From Anaerolineales bacterium (GTDB taxonomy: Bacteria > Chloroflexota > Anaerolineae > Anaerolineales > Villigracilaceae), in the NCBI GenBank assembly GCA_017882065.1, contig JADGQD010000075.1, positions 1 through 8,939 of the forward strand: a stretch of DNA of 8,939 nt, written 5' to 3'. Shown one piece after another: positions 1 through 7,054 of the stretch; position 1 is the stretch's first letter, and every line of letters begins with the position of its first letter. Both the position numbers and the translations under genes were made by a program. The notes below the pieces were generated by a model, which worked only from the letters and a program-made list of their open reading frames with translations, ran no database searches and was not told where the DNA came from.

Positions 1-324
1 GGCGCCCTGAAACACGATTATTATCCCGATTTTCCGCGTACTTACCTGGCGCATAAGGTTAAGGTGGAGGGCGGAACATATCTGGCGAATATTCTGGGTG
101 AGACGGATTTATCTGTAAACAGCCTGCACCATCAAGGTGCGAAAGAAATTCCTGCAACGCTCAAGGCAGCGGCCTATGCTCCGGATGGTCTGGTTGAGGC
201 GGTGGAACTGCTAAACCATCCATTTGGGATTGCCGTACAGTGGCACCCGGAATGGCTGATTGACCAGCCAGCCATGAGACGGTTATTCCGGGCGTTTGTG
301 GAGGCAGCCAGTAGTCACCGATGA
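1..324 (+). CDS. Gamma-glutamyl-gamma-aminobutyrate hydrolase-like protein (peptidase C26), C-terminal part
   Basis: The reading frame is open from the first base, so the gene starts upstream of the window; 107 residues are visible before the TGA at 322-324. Family hallmarks are present: VNSLHHQG, typical of PuuD-type class I glutamine amidotransferase-like hydrolases, and QWHPEW, which carries the His and Glu of the Cys-His-Glu triad. The nucleophilic Cys would lie upstream, out of view. Such enzymes hydrolyse gamma-glutamyl amides such as gamma-Glu-GABA in the cytoplasm; the exact substrate cannot be told from this fragment. Its stop overlaps the start of the glutamate racemase gene (ATGA, 321-324), which implies co-transcription and translational coupling. 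Family assignment is firm, precise substrate is not. Confidence 0.88.
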   Translation, partial: GALKHDYYPDFPRTYLAHKVKVEGGTYLANILGETDLSVNSLHHQGAKEIPATLKAAAYAPDGLVEAVELLNHPFGIAVQWHPEWLIDQPAMRRLFRAFVEAASSHR

Positions 325-1151
325 GCAGCAACAGTGATATGCGTCCGGTTGGCGTTTTTGATTCCGGGGTGGGGGGCCTCTCGGTTTTGCGTGCCATCCG
401 CCAGCAATTGCCAAACGAGTCCGTACTCTATTTTGGCGATCAGGGGCATGTGCCATACGGGCCGCGACCACTGGAAGAAGTGCGGGAGTTTTCCGAAGCG
501 ATTACCCGCTTTTTGCTGGACTTGGGGGCGAAGTTAATCGTGGTGGCATGTAACACGGCTTCGGCAGCGGCACTCCATTCTCTTCGTCAGACATTTCCCG
601 ACATTTCCTTTGTCGGTATGGAACCGGCGGTCAAACCAGCGGCGGAGAATACCCGCACGGGTGTGGTTGGTGTGCTGGCTACTCCGGCGACCTTTCAGGG
701 AGCGTTGTACGCCTCGGTCGTTGAGCGCTTTGCAGGAAATGTGGCCCTGCTCCAGAATACTTGTCCGGGACTGGTGCAGCAAATCGAGCAAGGCGCACTG
801 GATGGCAGCGAAACCCGTGGCATCCTCGATTCTGCGTTGCGCCCCATGCTGGACCAGGGAATTGACACCATTGTTTTGGGTTGTACACATTATCCCTTCG
901 TTATCCCGTTGATCCAGGAGATTGTCGGACCGGATGTGCGCGTGATTGATCCGGCGCCAGCGGTAGCGCGTCAGGTTGCCCGGCTGCTGGAATCGGCCGG
1001 GAGGCGGGCAGCAGGTCCGAGGTCCGGGACGCTGCGCTTTTTTACCAGCGGCGAAGCGACCAGGTTTAAAGTTCAGCTGCCCAGGCTATTCGACGAAACG
1101 GGAGAGGTCCGGGAGGTCCTTTGGGAAAACCATGAAATCCGTATAAAGTAA
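321..1151 (+). CDS. murI: Glutamate racemase
   Basis: This enzyme interconverts L- and D-glutamate, supplying D-Glu for the peptidoglycan stem peptide in the cytoplasm. The 276-residue length is normal for the family. Motifs appear in order: GVFDSGVGGLSV near the N-terminus (Asp14, Ser15), DQGHVPYG (40-47), ACNTASA with catalytic Cys77, and GCTHYPF with catalytic Cys188 and His190. Both cysteines of the two-base, cofactor-independent mechanism are present. DQGHVPYG differs from the commoner DTARxPYG; I recall similar variants in Chloroflexota. The ATG at 321 overlaps the preceding stop (ATGA), which supports this start over the in-frame ATG at 339. It appears to be the last gene of its operon, since downstream lies about 550 bp before a convergent gene. 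No lesion is seen. Confidence 0.97.
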   Translation: MSSNSDMRPVGVFDSGVGGLSVLRAIRQQLPNESVLYFGDQGHVPYGPRPLEEVREFSEAITRFLLDLGAKLIVVACNTASAAALHSLRQTFPDISFVGMEPAVKPAAENTRTGVVGVLATPATFQGALYASVVERFAGNVALLQNTCPGLVQQIEQGALDGSETRGILDSALRPMLDQGIDTIVLGCTHYPFVIPLIQEIVGPDVRVIDPAPAVARQVARLLESAGRRAAGPRSGTLRFFTSGEATRFKVQLPRLFDETGEVREVLWENHEIRIK

Positions 1152-1153
1152 AA

Positions 1154-1201
1154 GAGCTGGATTAACAAGCTCGTAGTTCGTTTTTATTTATTTTTATTTT
1201 G
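1154..1201 (+). terminator. Possible weak rho-independent terminator after murI
   Basis: Inverted repeat GAGCT (1154-1158) and AGCTC (1168-1172) with a 9-nt loop begins 3 bases after the murI stop. A T-rich stretch follows at 1180-1200 (runs of T5, T3, T5 and T4). The stem is only 5 bp and the T-tract starts 8 nt after it, so this is a weak candidate. Location and composition are the main support. Confidence 0.35.
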
Positions 1202-1532
1202 GTTGGGGTGTACAATTCGTTACTAAGCACCGATATGCTCTATGACAAACTCAAACCCTGCCATTAAACAAAACCAGATAAACCGATGTTTCTGCAGCCG
1301 GCAGCCAACCAGTGAAAGACGAAGGCCTGCGTTGGAAAAATGATAAATGCATCAGCAAGGATGCCCTATTTCATCCATTCCGGATAGAAGAGTCGGTAAT
1401 ATCCTGCCCACAAAACCCGTTCATGTACGAAGGTATAGCTAAGCCAGAAAAGAGAAGTCCCTCTTACGATAGCTCGCCGACCTTTATGGAAGACGTCCGC
1501 TGGTCAAACGAGTCCGAGCGGGAACCGAAAAT

Positions 1533-1586
1533 AAGGCCGAACAGGCCGAAACTGACCGCACTCTTGAAGAAGAGCGTAAGCGTTAA
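1533..1586 (+). pseudogene. Possible remnant of a charged coiled-coil C-terminus
   Basis: The frame ending in TAA at 1584-1586 reads KAEQAETDRTLEEERKR. A neighbouring frame just upstream reads ESERE. Together they resemble the Glu/Arg/Ala-rich coiled-coil tails that end, for example, Uma2-family endonucleases of Chloroflexota and cyanobacteria, broken by a frameshift around 1520-1535. The catalytic core of such a protein is not recognisable upstream, so this is at best a relic. Chance low-complexity sequence is a real alternative. Confidence 0.25.
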
Positions 1587-1698
1587 TATATGAACTGCCA
1601 ATTCCATTAAAGTGCCCCCGGTGCGCCTGTCAAGCACTAATGCGGGAGTTCTTAGGAATCGCAACTGGGATTCGTAAAGACCCTAAGTGAGTTTGTCT

Positions 1699-2223
1699 TC
1701 AAAATGAGGTGTTGGTGGGAACAGATGCCACGAGGTTTAGCAGGATTTGCTTCTGCTGCACACTTTCCCCGGCTTTAATTCGCAACCGCGCCACCGACCC
1801 TGCATAGGGAGCGCGAAGTTCATTTTGCATCTTCATGGATTCTAAAATTACGAGAATCTGTCCTTTTTCAACTTGTTGGCCTTCGCGGACTGGCACGGCA
1901 ACTGCCAGACCGGGCATGGGAGCTTTCAGGGTAAATTCCCGTCCAGGGCTTGCGAAACTAGCCTCCGGGGCCCGTAACTTCTTCTCGCGCTCGTCTTCGA
2001 TGTTAACCGAATAGGAACACCCCAGTAGTAAAACCTGCCAGCCCCCTTCGTCGGGATACACGTACCCCTCGAAAGATTCTCCGTTCACGATCAATGAGTA
2101 AAGTGGTTGCCCACTGACAGCAGCCAAATCCACTTCGAGGATTTCCTTTCCGAAGCGGATGTGGTGCTCATCCAGAATTTCAACCGGGAATTCCAGGCTG
2201 TCAACTTCAGCGATATATTTCAT
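1699..2223 (-). CDS. Biotin carboxyl carrier protein of an acyl-CoA carboxylase
   Basis: A 174-residue protein that carries covalently bound biotin between the biotin carboxylase and carboxyltransferase active sites. The C-terminal biotinyl domain (about residues 97-166) contains APMPG (101-105) and the biotinylation motif ESMKMQNE, with the acceptor Lys131. The N-terminal 90 residues are a beta-rich segment resembling the BT (linker) domain that joins biotin carboxylase to the biotinyl domain in single-chain alpha subunits. The ATG at 2223 is chosen over an upstream in-frame alternative because it overlaps the biotin carboxylase stop as ATGA (2223-2220), the same coupling seen elsewhere in this operon. 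It is the last gene of the leftward operon. Carboxylase plus carrier (503 + 174 = 677 residues) equal the usual size of a fused alpha subunit. Confidence 0.93.
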   Translation of the reverse strand: MKYIAEVDSLEFPVEILDEHHIRFGKEILEVDLAAVSGQPLYSLIVNGESFEGYVYPDEGGWQVLLLGCSYSVNIEDEREKKLRAPEASFASPGREFTLKAPMPGLAVAVPVREGQQVEKGQILVILESMKMQNELRAPYAGSVARLRIKAGESVQQKQILLNLVASVPTNTSF

Positions 2224-3731
2224 CGGATTGACCTCGAGCGACGGCCGGTCCACTTCCAAGTTGATTTTTGCCCGGGCTGCCCGTAGACCTGGGCACGGTG
2301 TTCCATCTGCACATGCGCCACCAGTGTTGCCATCAGCGCGGCGATATCCAGATACAGTTCCCGGTTCTCAGCCGCATCCAGCATGGAGAATTGTTCTTCC
2401 ACGAAACGTGTGTCGTATTTGCCGGTGACGAACGGATAAGTATCCATCATAGTTTGATGGAAAGGGATGTTCGTGCGCACGCCAACAATTTTGTACTCTT
2501 CCAGGGCGCGCCGCATGCGGACGACGGCCTGGGAGCGCGTCTCGCCCCAGACAATCATCTTCGAGATAAGAGGATCGTAGTAGGGGGAAATCTCAAAACC
2601 GGCATATACGCCCGTGTCTATCCGGACCCCCGGACCGGTCGGCGGTTGCGTGAGCGTGATGCGCCCCGAGGATGGCAAAAAACCGTTATAAGGGTCCTCG
2701 GCGTTTATGCGACATTCGATAGCTGCCCCGCGCCACCGAATATCCTCCTGTTTGCGGCTCAACTGCCAACCAAAGGCAACCCGGATTTGCTCGGCAACGA
2801 TATCCATGCCGGTGACAGTCTCGGTAACAGGGTGCTCTACTTGCAGGCGGGTGTTCATTTCCAGGAAATAGAAATTCCGGTCTTTATCCACCAGGAATTC
2901 AATCGTCCCGGCATTGGCATAATCCACGGCACGCGCAGCCTGGACTGCCACCACGCCCATTCGTTGGCGTAGAGGCTCATCGTCTGCTAAGAAGGGAGAG
3001 GGGGATTCTTCGATGAGTTTTTGGTGACGACGCTGGATGGAACACTCCCGCTCGCCCAAGTGGATTACATTCCCGAATTGGTCAGCCATGATCTGGAATT
3101 CGATGTGACGGGCCCCTTCGACCAGTTTCTCTAAATAAACGTTTCCATCACCGAAAGACGATTCCGCTTCGCGCCGGGCCGACTGGATCAGGTCAGGCAT
3201 CTCTTCTAAATTCCGGACATCCCGCATCCCTTTTCCGCCACCACCAGAGACGGCCTTGATGATCAAAGGGAAACCAATTTTCGGGGCGAAGGCAAGCAGT
3301 TCGTCGTCCCGGAGTGACCCTTCGCCTTCCGTCCCAGGGACGACCGTAACTCCGGCCTTGGCTACTGTGGCCCGGGCGACAGCTTTATCACCCATTGCGG
3401 AGATTGAAGAAGCCTTGGGGCCGATGAAGACCAGCCCGGCGTCTGCGCAAGCGGCGGCGAAGTCAGCGCGTTCGGCCAGGAACCCATAGCCGGGATGGAC
3501 GGCGTCTGCCGCGCACTTATGGGCAATGTCAATAATCTTGTCGCCCCGTAGATAAGACTCGCGCGCCGGGGATGGTCCAAGTAAATAGGCTTCGTCCGCA
3601 TAGCGGACGTGCAACGCCTGCCGGTCGGCTTCGGAGTAGACTGCGACCGTCTTGATGCCGAGTTCCCGGCAGGCGCGTAAGATGCGGACGGCTATCTCAC
3701 CGCGGTTGGCGATCAGGATTTTCTTGAACAT
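2220..3731 (-). CDS. accC: Biotin carboxylase subunit of an acyl-CoA carboxylase
   Basis: ATP-dependent carboxylation of biotin on the carrier protein, the first half-reaction of acyl-CoA carboxylase, in the cytoplasm. The order is: N-terminal domain starting KKILIANRGEIAVRIL, HPGYGFLAE (79-87), ATP-grasp glycine loop SGGGGKGM (162-169), EMNTRLQVEHPVTE (291-304) and RINAEDP (341-347). Residues equivalent to the E. coli AccC active site are present: Lys116, Lys159, His209, Cys230, Lys238, Glu291, Asn293, Arg295 and Arg341. At 503 residues it exceeds the stand-alone AccC (about 450) by a C-terminal extension ending in the GRR region, as in alpha subunits of propionyl- or methylcrotonyl-type carboxylases. 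It starts 1 nt after the HD gene stop and overlaps the carrier gene by ATGA. No lesion is seen. Confidence 0.96.
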   Translation of the reverse strand: MFKKILIANRGEIAVRILRACRELGIKTVAVYSEADRQALHVRYADEAYLLGPSPARESYLRGDKIIDIAHKCAADAVHPGYGFLAERADFAAACADAGLVFIGPKASSISAMGDKAVARATVAKAGVTVVPGTEGEGSLRDDELLAFAPKIGFPLIIKAVSGGGGKGMRDVRNLEEMPDLIQSARREAESSFGDGNVYLEKLVEGARHIEFQIMADQFGNVIHLGERECSIQRRHQKLIEESPSPFLADDEPLRQRMGVVAVQAARAVDYANAGTIEFLVDKDRNFYFLEMNTRLQVEHPVTETVTGMDIVAEQIRVAFGWQLSRKQEDIRWRGAAIECRINAEDPYNGFLPSSGRITLTQPPTGPGVRIDTGVYAGFEISPYYDPLISKMIVWGETRSQAVVRMRRALEEYKIVGVRTNIPFHQTMMDTYPFVTGKYDTRFVEEQFSMLDAAENRELYLDIAALMATLVAHVQMEHRAQVYGQPGQKSTWKWTGRRSRSIR

Positions 3732-3732
3732 G

Positions 3733-4398
3733 CTAAATTCGCGGCATTACACTCAACTCATTTTCACCGACGAATTCGCTGAAGAAGCGGATTTGCAGGG
3801 TAAGTTGTTCGGTGAACAACTGCTGCCCGGTAGTCGTGAAGAGCGGATTATCCTCGCGATAATGCTCAAGCCGTTGAATGCGTTCGCTGAGTTTGGCTGC
3901 CAGCTTATTATAATCTTCAATGTCAGCGAAGCACCATTGAAGGATACGGTACGGACCGAAACGATCCACATTGTCAGCATCGCTTAGTACTTTCGCTTCC
4001 AATGTGTCAGGATTATCTTCGTCTACGTGGGTGGCAACGGCATAGCATATAATCTCGATCTGGGCCTGGTTGTATCCCAGGTTTTCTAAAACAGGGCGCG
4101 CTTTTTCTGCACCGATGCGCCCATGTTCGCGACAATTATCAGCGTTGGTATCGAACCAGGCCACATCGTGGAGCAGGCAGGCGGCCACGATAAGTTCCAC
4201 ATCCGCAGCCTCGTTTTCGGCAATAACCTTGCCAAACTGCGCCACGCGCAACGTGTGTTTCCAGCGATATTCCGCGTTGGAAAGATAATGGTCAAAGTTG
4301 GCTTTGTCTTCGTCCGAGCGGTTCTGGTAGCTTTTTTTCAAGTAAGTCTGAACAAATTCGGAAATCTTTTGCAGGCGGGAATTGAGTTCAGTATTCAT
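3733..4398 (-). CDS. HD-domain protein, probable metal-dependent phosphohydrolase
   Basis: A 221-residue soluble protein of the HD superfamily. Putative metal ligands are His48, the HD pair His77-Asp78 (LLHDVAWF), His92 (EHG), His124 (ATHVDE) and Asp140 or Asp142 (SDADNVD), a full set compatible with a binuclear HD phosphohydrolase. It resembles small bacterial YedJ-like HD proteins; the substrate is unknown and I do not infer one. The start ATG at 4398 overlaps the stop of the decayed CPBP gene (ATGA, 4398-4395) and is preceded by GGAAAG about 6-7 nt upstream, so it is preferred to the in-frame GTG at 4413. It lies 1 nt upstream of the biotin carboxylase gene, so co-expression with the carboxylase is likely, although no biochemical link is obvious. 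Confidence 0.85.
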   Translation of the reverse strand: MNTELNSRLQKISEFVQTYLKKSYQNRSDEDKANFDHYLSNAEYRWKHTLRVAQFGKVIAENEAADVELIVAACLLHDVAWFDTNADNCREHGRIGAEKARPVLENLGYNQAQIEIICYAVATHVDEDNPDTLEAKVLSDADNVDRFGPYRILQWCFADIEDYNKLAAKLSERIQRLEHYREDNPLFTTTGQQLFTEQLTLQIRFFSEFVGENELSVMPRI

Positions 4399-5076
4399 GT
4401 TTTTTCTTTCCACAGGAGTTTTTTGAGGCCGGTATCCTGGTTGGAGTAAATCAAGATTAAGCCGATCGTGTCTATAACGCCATGCGTCATAAGGGGCATC
4501 CAGAGGTTATATCCACTCCAGATGAATATATCACCGAGAAGCAATCCAATAATGGCAGTGCTGATACACCGTTTTTTCCTGGTACCAGTGTGGCAGGCCA
4601 AATACAACCGCACTAATTAATAACCCGATAGAAGCAAATACGCCGCTTTTACCAATCAGGGAGCCGAGTGCGGACATCAGGACGCCGCGGAAAATACTCT
4701 CTTCGAGAAAAGAGGCCAGGAACCACGCCAAGGCCAACATGAGGAGTAATTGTTTTCAGTTGCTGCGCATATTCTCGAGGATGCTCAAGTCGTGGGGTTG
4801 GTTGGCCATTTATTCGGCAGCCGGTTCAATGACCAGAGTAGAAACAAATGCAATCACAATCCCCAGCCCAAGACTCCAAAGGATTATCGCCAGCCAGCTC
4901 TTCGGAGCGGAGAATTCGATATCGCTCAGTTTCAGTTTGTCAAAGCCGATGGCAACACCGAGGATAAGCACAGCAAGGATAATTCCGATGCCGGGTTGTT
5001 TCTTGATGCCAGACAGAACGACGATGGCTGTGATGAGCGCAACTAGTCCGAGGGAAAACCAAGGTGTATTTTGCAT
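4395..5076 (-). pseudogene. Decayed CPBP-family intramembrane protease (Abi/CAAX type)
   Basis: Read as one gene of about 226 codons, this is a CPBP membrane protease with all three motifs: EExxxR (LEESIFRG, codons at 4704-4687), FxxxH (FGLPH, 4602-4588) and HxxxD (HGVID, from 4484). Three lesions break it. An in-frame TAA lies at 4812-4810, after IEPAAE. An in-frame TGA lies at 4758-4756, between ENMRSN and KQLLLMLALAW. A +1 frameshift sits at or next to an A6 run (T6 at 4572-4577 on the plus strand), after which the frame giving ISTAIIGLLLG is the correct one. The first 88 codons alone encode a membrane fragment that could be misread as a separate small gene. It follows the carboxyltransferase gene by 13 nt, and its stop overlaps the HD gene start. 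Family members cleave or process membrane proteins and peptides; here function is almost surely lost. Confidence 0.85.
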
Positions 5077-5089
5077 AAATGTCTCGGTC

Positions 5090-6640
5090 TTAGAGTGGAA
5101 TATTCCCGTGTTTTTTCGAAGGGTTGGAGTCGCGTTTGTTCTTCAGCATTTCCAAGGCGTTGATCAAGCGCGGGCGGGTTTCACTCGGTTCGATAATATC
5201 GTCAAGGTAGCCGCGCTCGGCAGCGATGTAGGGATTGGCAAATTTATCGCGGTACTCAGAGACCAGGTCCGCTTTGCGCAGCGCCGGGTCGTTGGCCTTT
5301 TCCATTTCTTTCCGAAAGACGATGCTGACGGCCCCATCGGGTCCCATAACGGCAATCTCGGCGCTTGGCCAGGCTAGGTTGATGTCGCCGCGCAAGTGCT
5401 TGCTGGACATGACGATGTAGGCTCCACCATATGCTTTGCGCAAGACGATGGTCACTTTCGGGACGGTTGCTTCACAGTAAGCATAGAGCAATTTTGCTCC
5501 AGAACGGATGATACCACCATGTTCCTGGGTTGGGCCGGGCATGAAGCCGGGCACATCCACAAGGGTGACGACCGGGATGTTGAACGCATCACAGAAGCGG
5601 ACGAAGCGGGCGGCCTTTTCGCTAGCGTCAATGTCGAGCACGCCTGCCAGAACCTGCGGCTGGTTCGCCACAATCCCGACTGAGTGCCCCCCCAGGCGTG
5701 AAAACCCAACGACGATATTCTGGGCGAAGGCTTCATGGATTTCGTAGAATTGGCCGCTGTCAACCACGCGCCGGATGACTTCTTTAACGTCGTAAGGCTT
5801 TCCGGGGTCGTCTGGGATGATGGAATCGAGTGTCTCATCCGTACGCAGGGAGTCATCGCCATTCGACAAGAACGGTGGGTCTTCCAAGTTGTTTTGAGGC
5901 AGGTAGGAAAGTAGTTTACGGATGAGGTATAACGTGTCCGCTTCGCTTTCGGCAGCCACGTGGCACACCCCGGATTTTTCAGCGTGGACAGCGGCTCCGC
6001 CCAGTTCCTCAAACGTCACTTCCTCGTGCGTAACGGCCTTGACCACATCCGGACCGGTCACGAACATGTTTGACGTGCCGCGTGCCATAAAGACGAAATC
6101 GGTCAGCGCCGGTGAATAGACCGCGCCACCGGCACAGGGTCCGAGAATGGCCGAAATCTGAGGGACCACACCTGAGGCCAGTGTGTTATGCAGGAAGATG
6201 TCCGCATATCCGACGAGTGACACCACGCCTTCCTGGATGCGGGCCCCGCCCGAATCGTTTAACCCAATGACCGGCGCACCGTTCTTAATCGCAAGATCCA
6301 GGATTTTGCAAATTTTTCCGGCGTGTACTTCGCCCAGACTGCCGCCAAGGACGGTAAAATCCTGCGAAAAGACGTACACCAGCCGCCCGTCAATGGTACC
6401 CCAACCGGTCACCACGCTGTCACCCGAATACTTTTGTCCATCCAAGCCAAATGCGTGCGTACGGTGGACGACGAACGCGTCGGTCTCATGGAACGAGCCT
6501 TTGTCGAGTAGCAAGTCCAACCGTTCACGGGCGGTCAGTTTACCTTTCTGGTGTTGAGCTTCGATGCGTTCGGACCCGCCGCCCAGGCGAGTCTTGGCTT
6601 TGCGATCACGCAGATTCTGAAGTTTCGGATGTTCGCTCAT
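5090..6640 (-). CDS. Acyl-CoA carboxylase carboxyltransferase (beta) subunit, PccB/MmdA type
   Basis: Transfers the carboxyl group from carboxybiotin to an acyl-CoA, giving malonyl- or methylmalonyl-CoA. The 516-residue length and double crotonase-fold architecture match PccB/MmdA. Visible motifs are TARERLDLLLD (37-46), LNDSGGARIQEG (127-138, first oxyanion-hole glycines), GPCAGGAVYSPA (167-178), VDVPGFMPG (361-369) and RKAYGGAYIVMSSKHLRGD (401-419, second oxyanion-hole glycines). Residue 409 is Ile (codon at 5416-5414), where propionyl-CoA carboxylases have Asp. In Streptomyces enzymes that position controls acyl-CoA preference, so broader use including acetyl-CoA is possible. The ATG at 6640 overlaps the upstream membrane gene stop (ATGA); a longer 80-codon N-terminal extension lacks family similarity and is rejected. 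With the biotin carboxylase and carrier genes downstream it makes a complete enzyme. Confidence 0.95.
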   Translation of the reverse strand: MSEHPKLQNLRDRKAKTRLGGGSERIEAQHQKGKLTARERLDLLLDKGSFHETDAFVVHRTHAFGLDGQKYSGDSVVTGWGTIDGRLVYVFSQDFTVLGGSLGEVHAGKICKILDLAIKNGAPVIGLNDSGGARIQEGVVSLVGYADIFLHNTLASGVVPQISAILGPCAGGAVYSPALTDFVFMARGTSNMFVTGPDVVKAVTHEEVTFEELGGAAVHAEKSGVCHVAAESEADTLYLIRKLLSYLPQNNLEDPPFLSNGDDSLRTDETLDSIIPDDPGKPYDVKEVIRRVVDSGQFYEIHEAFAQNIVVGFSRLGGHSVGIVANQPQVLAGVLDIDASEKAARFVRFCDAFNIPVVTLVDVPGFMPGPTQEHGGIIRSGAKLLYAYCEATVPKVTIVLRKAYGGAYIVMSSKHLRGDINLAWPSAEIAVMGPDGAVSIVFRKEMEKANDPALRKADLVSEYRDKFANPYIAAERGYLDDIIEPSETRPRLINALEMLKNKRDSNPSKKHGNIPL

Positions 6641-7044
6641 AAGACGCTTTTCTTTAAGAAAATCCTGGTCGGACGTGAGAATAAAATCAATGCAACGAAC
6701 AGCAGGGAGAAAATTGTAAGACCCAGGGCGAATGGCCAATTGGCGCGCGGCTCTTGGAGAACCAGCCGGTCGAACCAGTACCACGAAGCAAAGCCTGCCG
6801 CGCCGCCGAAGGACGCTGCCCAACTCCAGACTTTCCCGCGCCCCACCCCAAGCCCAAGGAATACCCCGGTAATGAGCCATGTCCCGCCGCTGATAGCAAT
6901 ATACAACGGACTTATACCGTATGATTTCAACGTTTTCCAGAACAAAATCGCATCAACCAGGCGCACGCCATTCCAGATGGATATCCAGAAGGACAAGATA
7001 GCAAGAATGGTCACGCGCCCGGGGCGTTCGATTATTTTAACCAT
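6637..7044 (-). CDS. Small integral membrane protein of unknown function
   Basis: A 135-residue hydrophobic protein that I do not recognise. Four probable transmembrane segments are visible at about residues 11-31, 46-66, 72-92 and 103-122, with a basic N-terminus (VKIIERPGR) and basic C-terminus (RPTRIFLKKS). There is no catalytic motif. The ATG at 7044 is chosen because the protein becomes membrane-like from there; codons further upstream run through the decayed glycosyltransferase tail in another frame. The stop overlaps the carboxyltransferase start (ATGA, 6640-6637), so it is translationally coupled to the carboxylase operon. No strong Shine-Dalgarno sequence is seen upstream. Real gene likely; function unknown. 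Confidence 0.7.
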   Translation of the reverse strand: MVKIIERPGRVTILAILSFWISIWNGVRLVDAILFWKTLKSYGISPLYIAISGGTWLITGVFLGLGVGRGKVWSWAASFGGAAGFASWYWFDRLVLQEPRANWPFALGLTIFSLLFVALILFSRPTRIFLKKSVL

Positions 7045-7054
7045 TAACACTGGT

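Larger units (their letters stand above)
1152..1698. other. Intergenic region between convergent genes, no convincing intact gene
   Basis: About 550 bp separate murI (plus) from the biotin carrier gene (minus), whose 3' ends face each other. The first 50 bases hold the weak terminator candidate. A plus-strand frame of about 93 codons starting with GTG (1312-1593) and a minus-strand frame of 66 codons (1464-1664) are open, but neither shows a recognisable domain, a good ribosome binding site or natural-looking composition. Downstream of the carrier gene, on the minus strand, nested complementary segments (CTTAG/CTAAG enclosing GAATC/GATTC, about 1647-1687) could fold, but no U-tract follows. 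The region probably contains decayed sequence; see the separate remnant at 1533-1586. Confidence 0.6.

Noticed and set aside
1312..1593. Plus-strand frame of 93 codons in the gap after murI
   Set aside because: It starts with GTG without a ribosome binding site, shows no domain or membrane segment, and has a composition unlike its neighbours. It overlaps the coiled-coil-like tail that reads in another frame.
1464..1664. Minus-strand frame of 66 codons with a hydrophobic run (LFFKSAVSFGLFGLIFG)
   Set aside because: There is no ribosome binding site and no family pattern. It is antisense to the more plausible coiled-coil-like remnant, and a short hydrophobic run can arise by chance.
2268..2972. 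Long plus-strand frame of 234 codons inside the biotin carboxylase region
   Set aside because: It is antisense to an unmistakable biotin carboxylase and has no domain of its own; it is a shadow frame.
4810..5076. 88-residue two- to three-helix membrane protein as an independent gene
   Set aside because: It is in frame with the downstream CPBP fragments and reads directly into them across a TAA (IEPAAE, stop, MANQPHDLS), so it is better explained as the N-terminal part of a broken CPBP protease.
6641..6880. N-terminal extension of the carboxyltransferase by 80 codons
   Set aside because: The extension does not resemble the family and lies over the small membrane protein gene. The ATG at 6640 fits the family start and the ATGA overlap.
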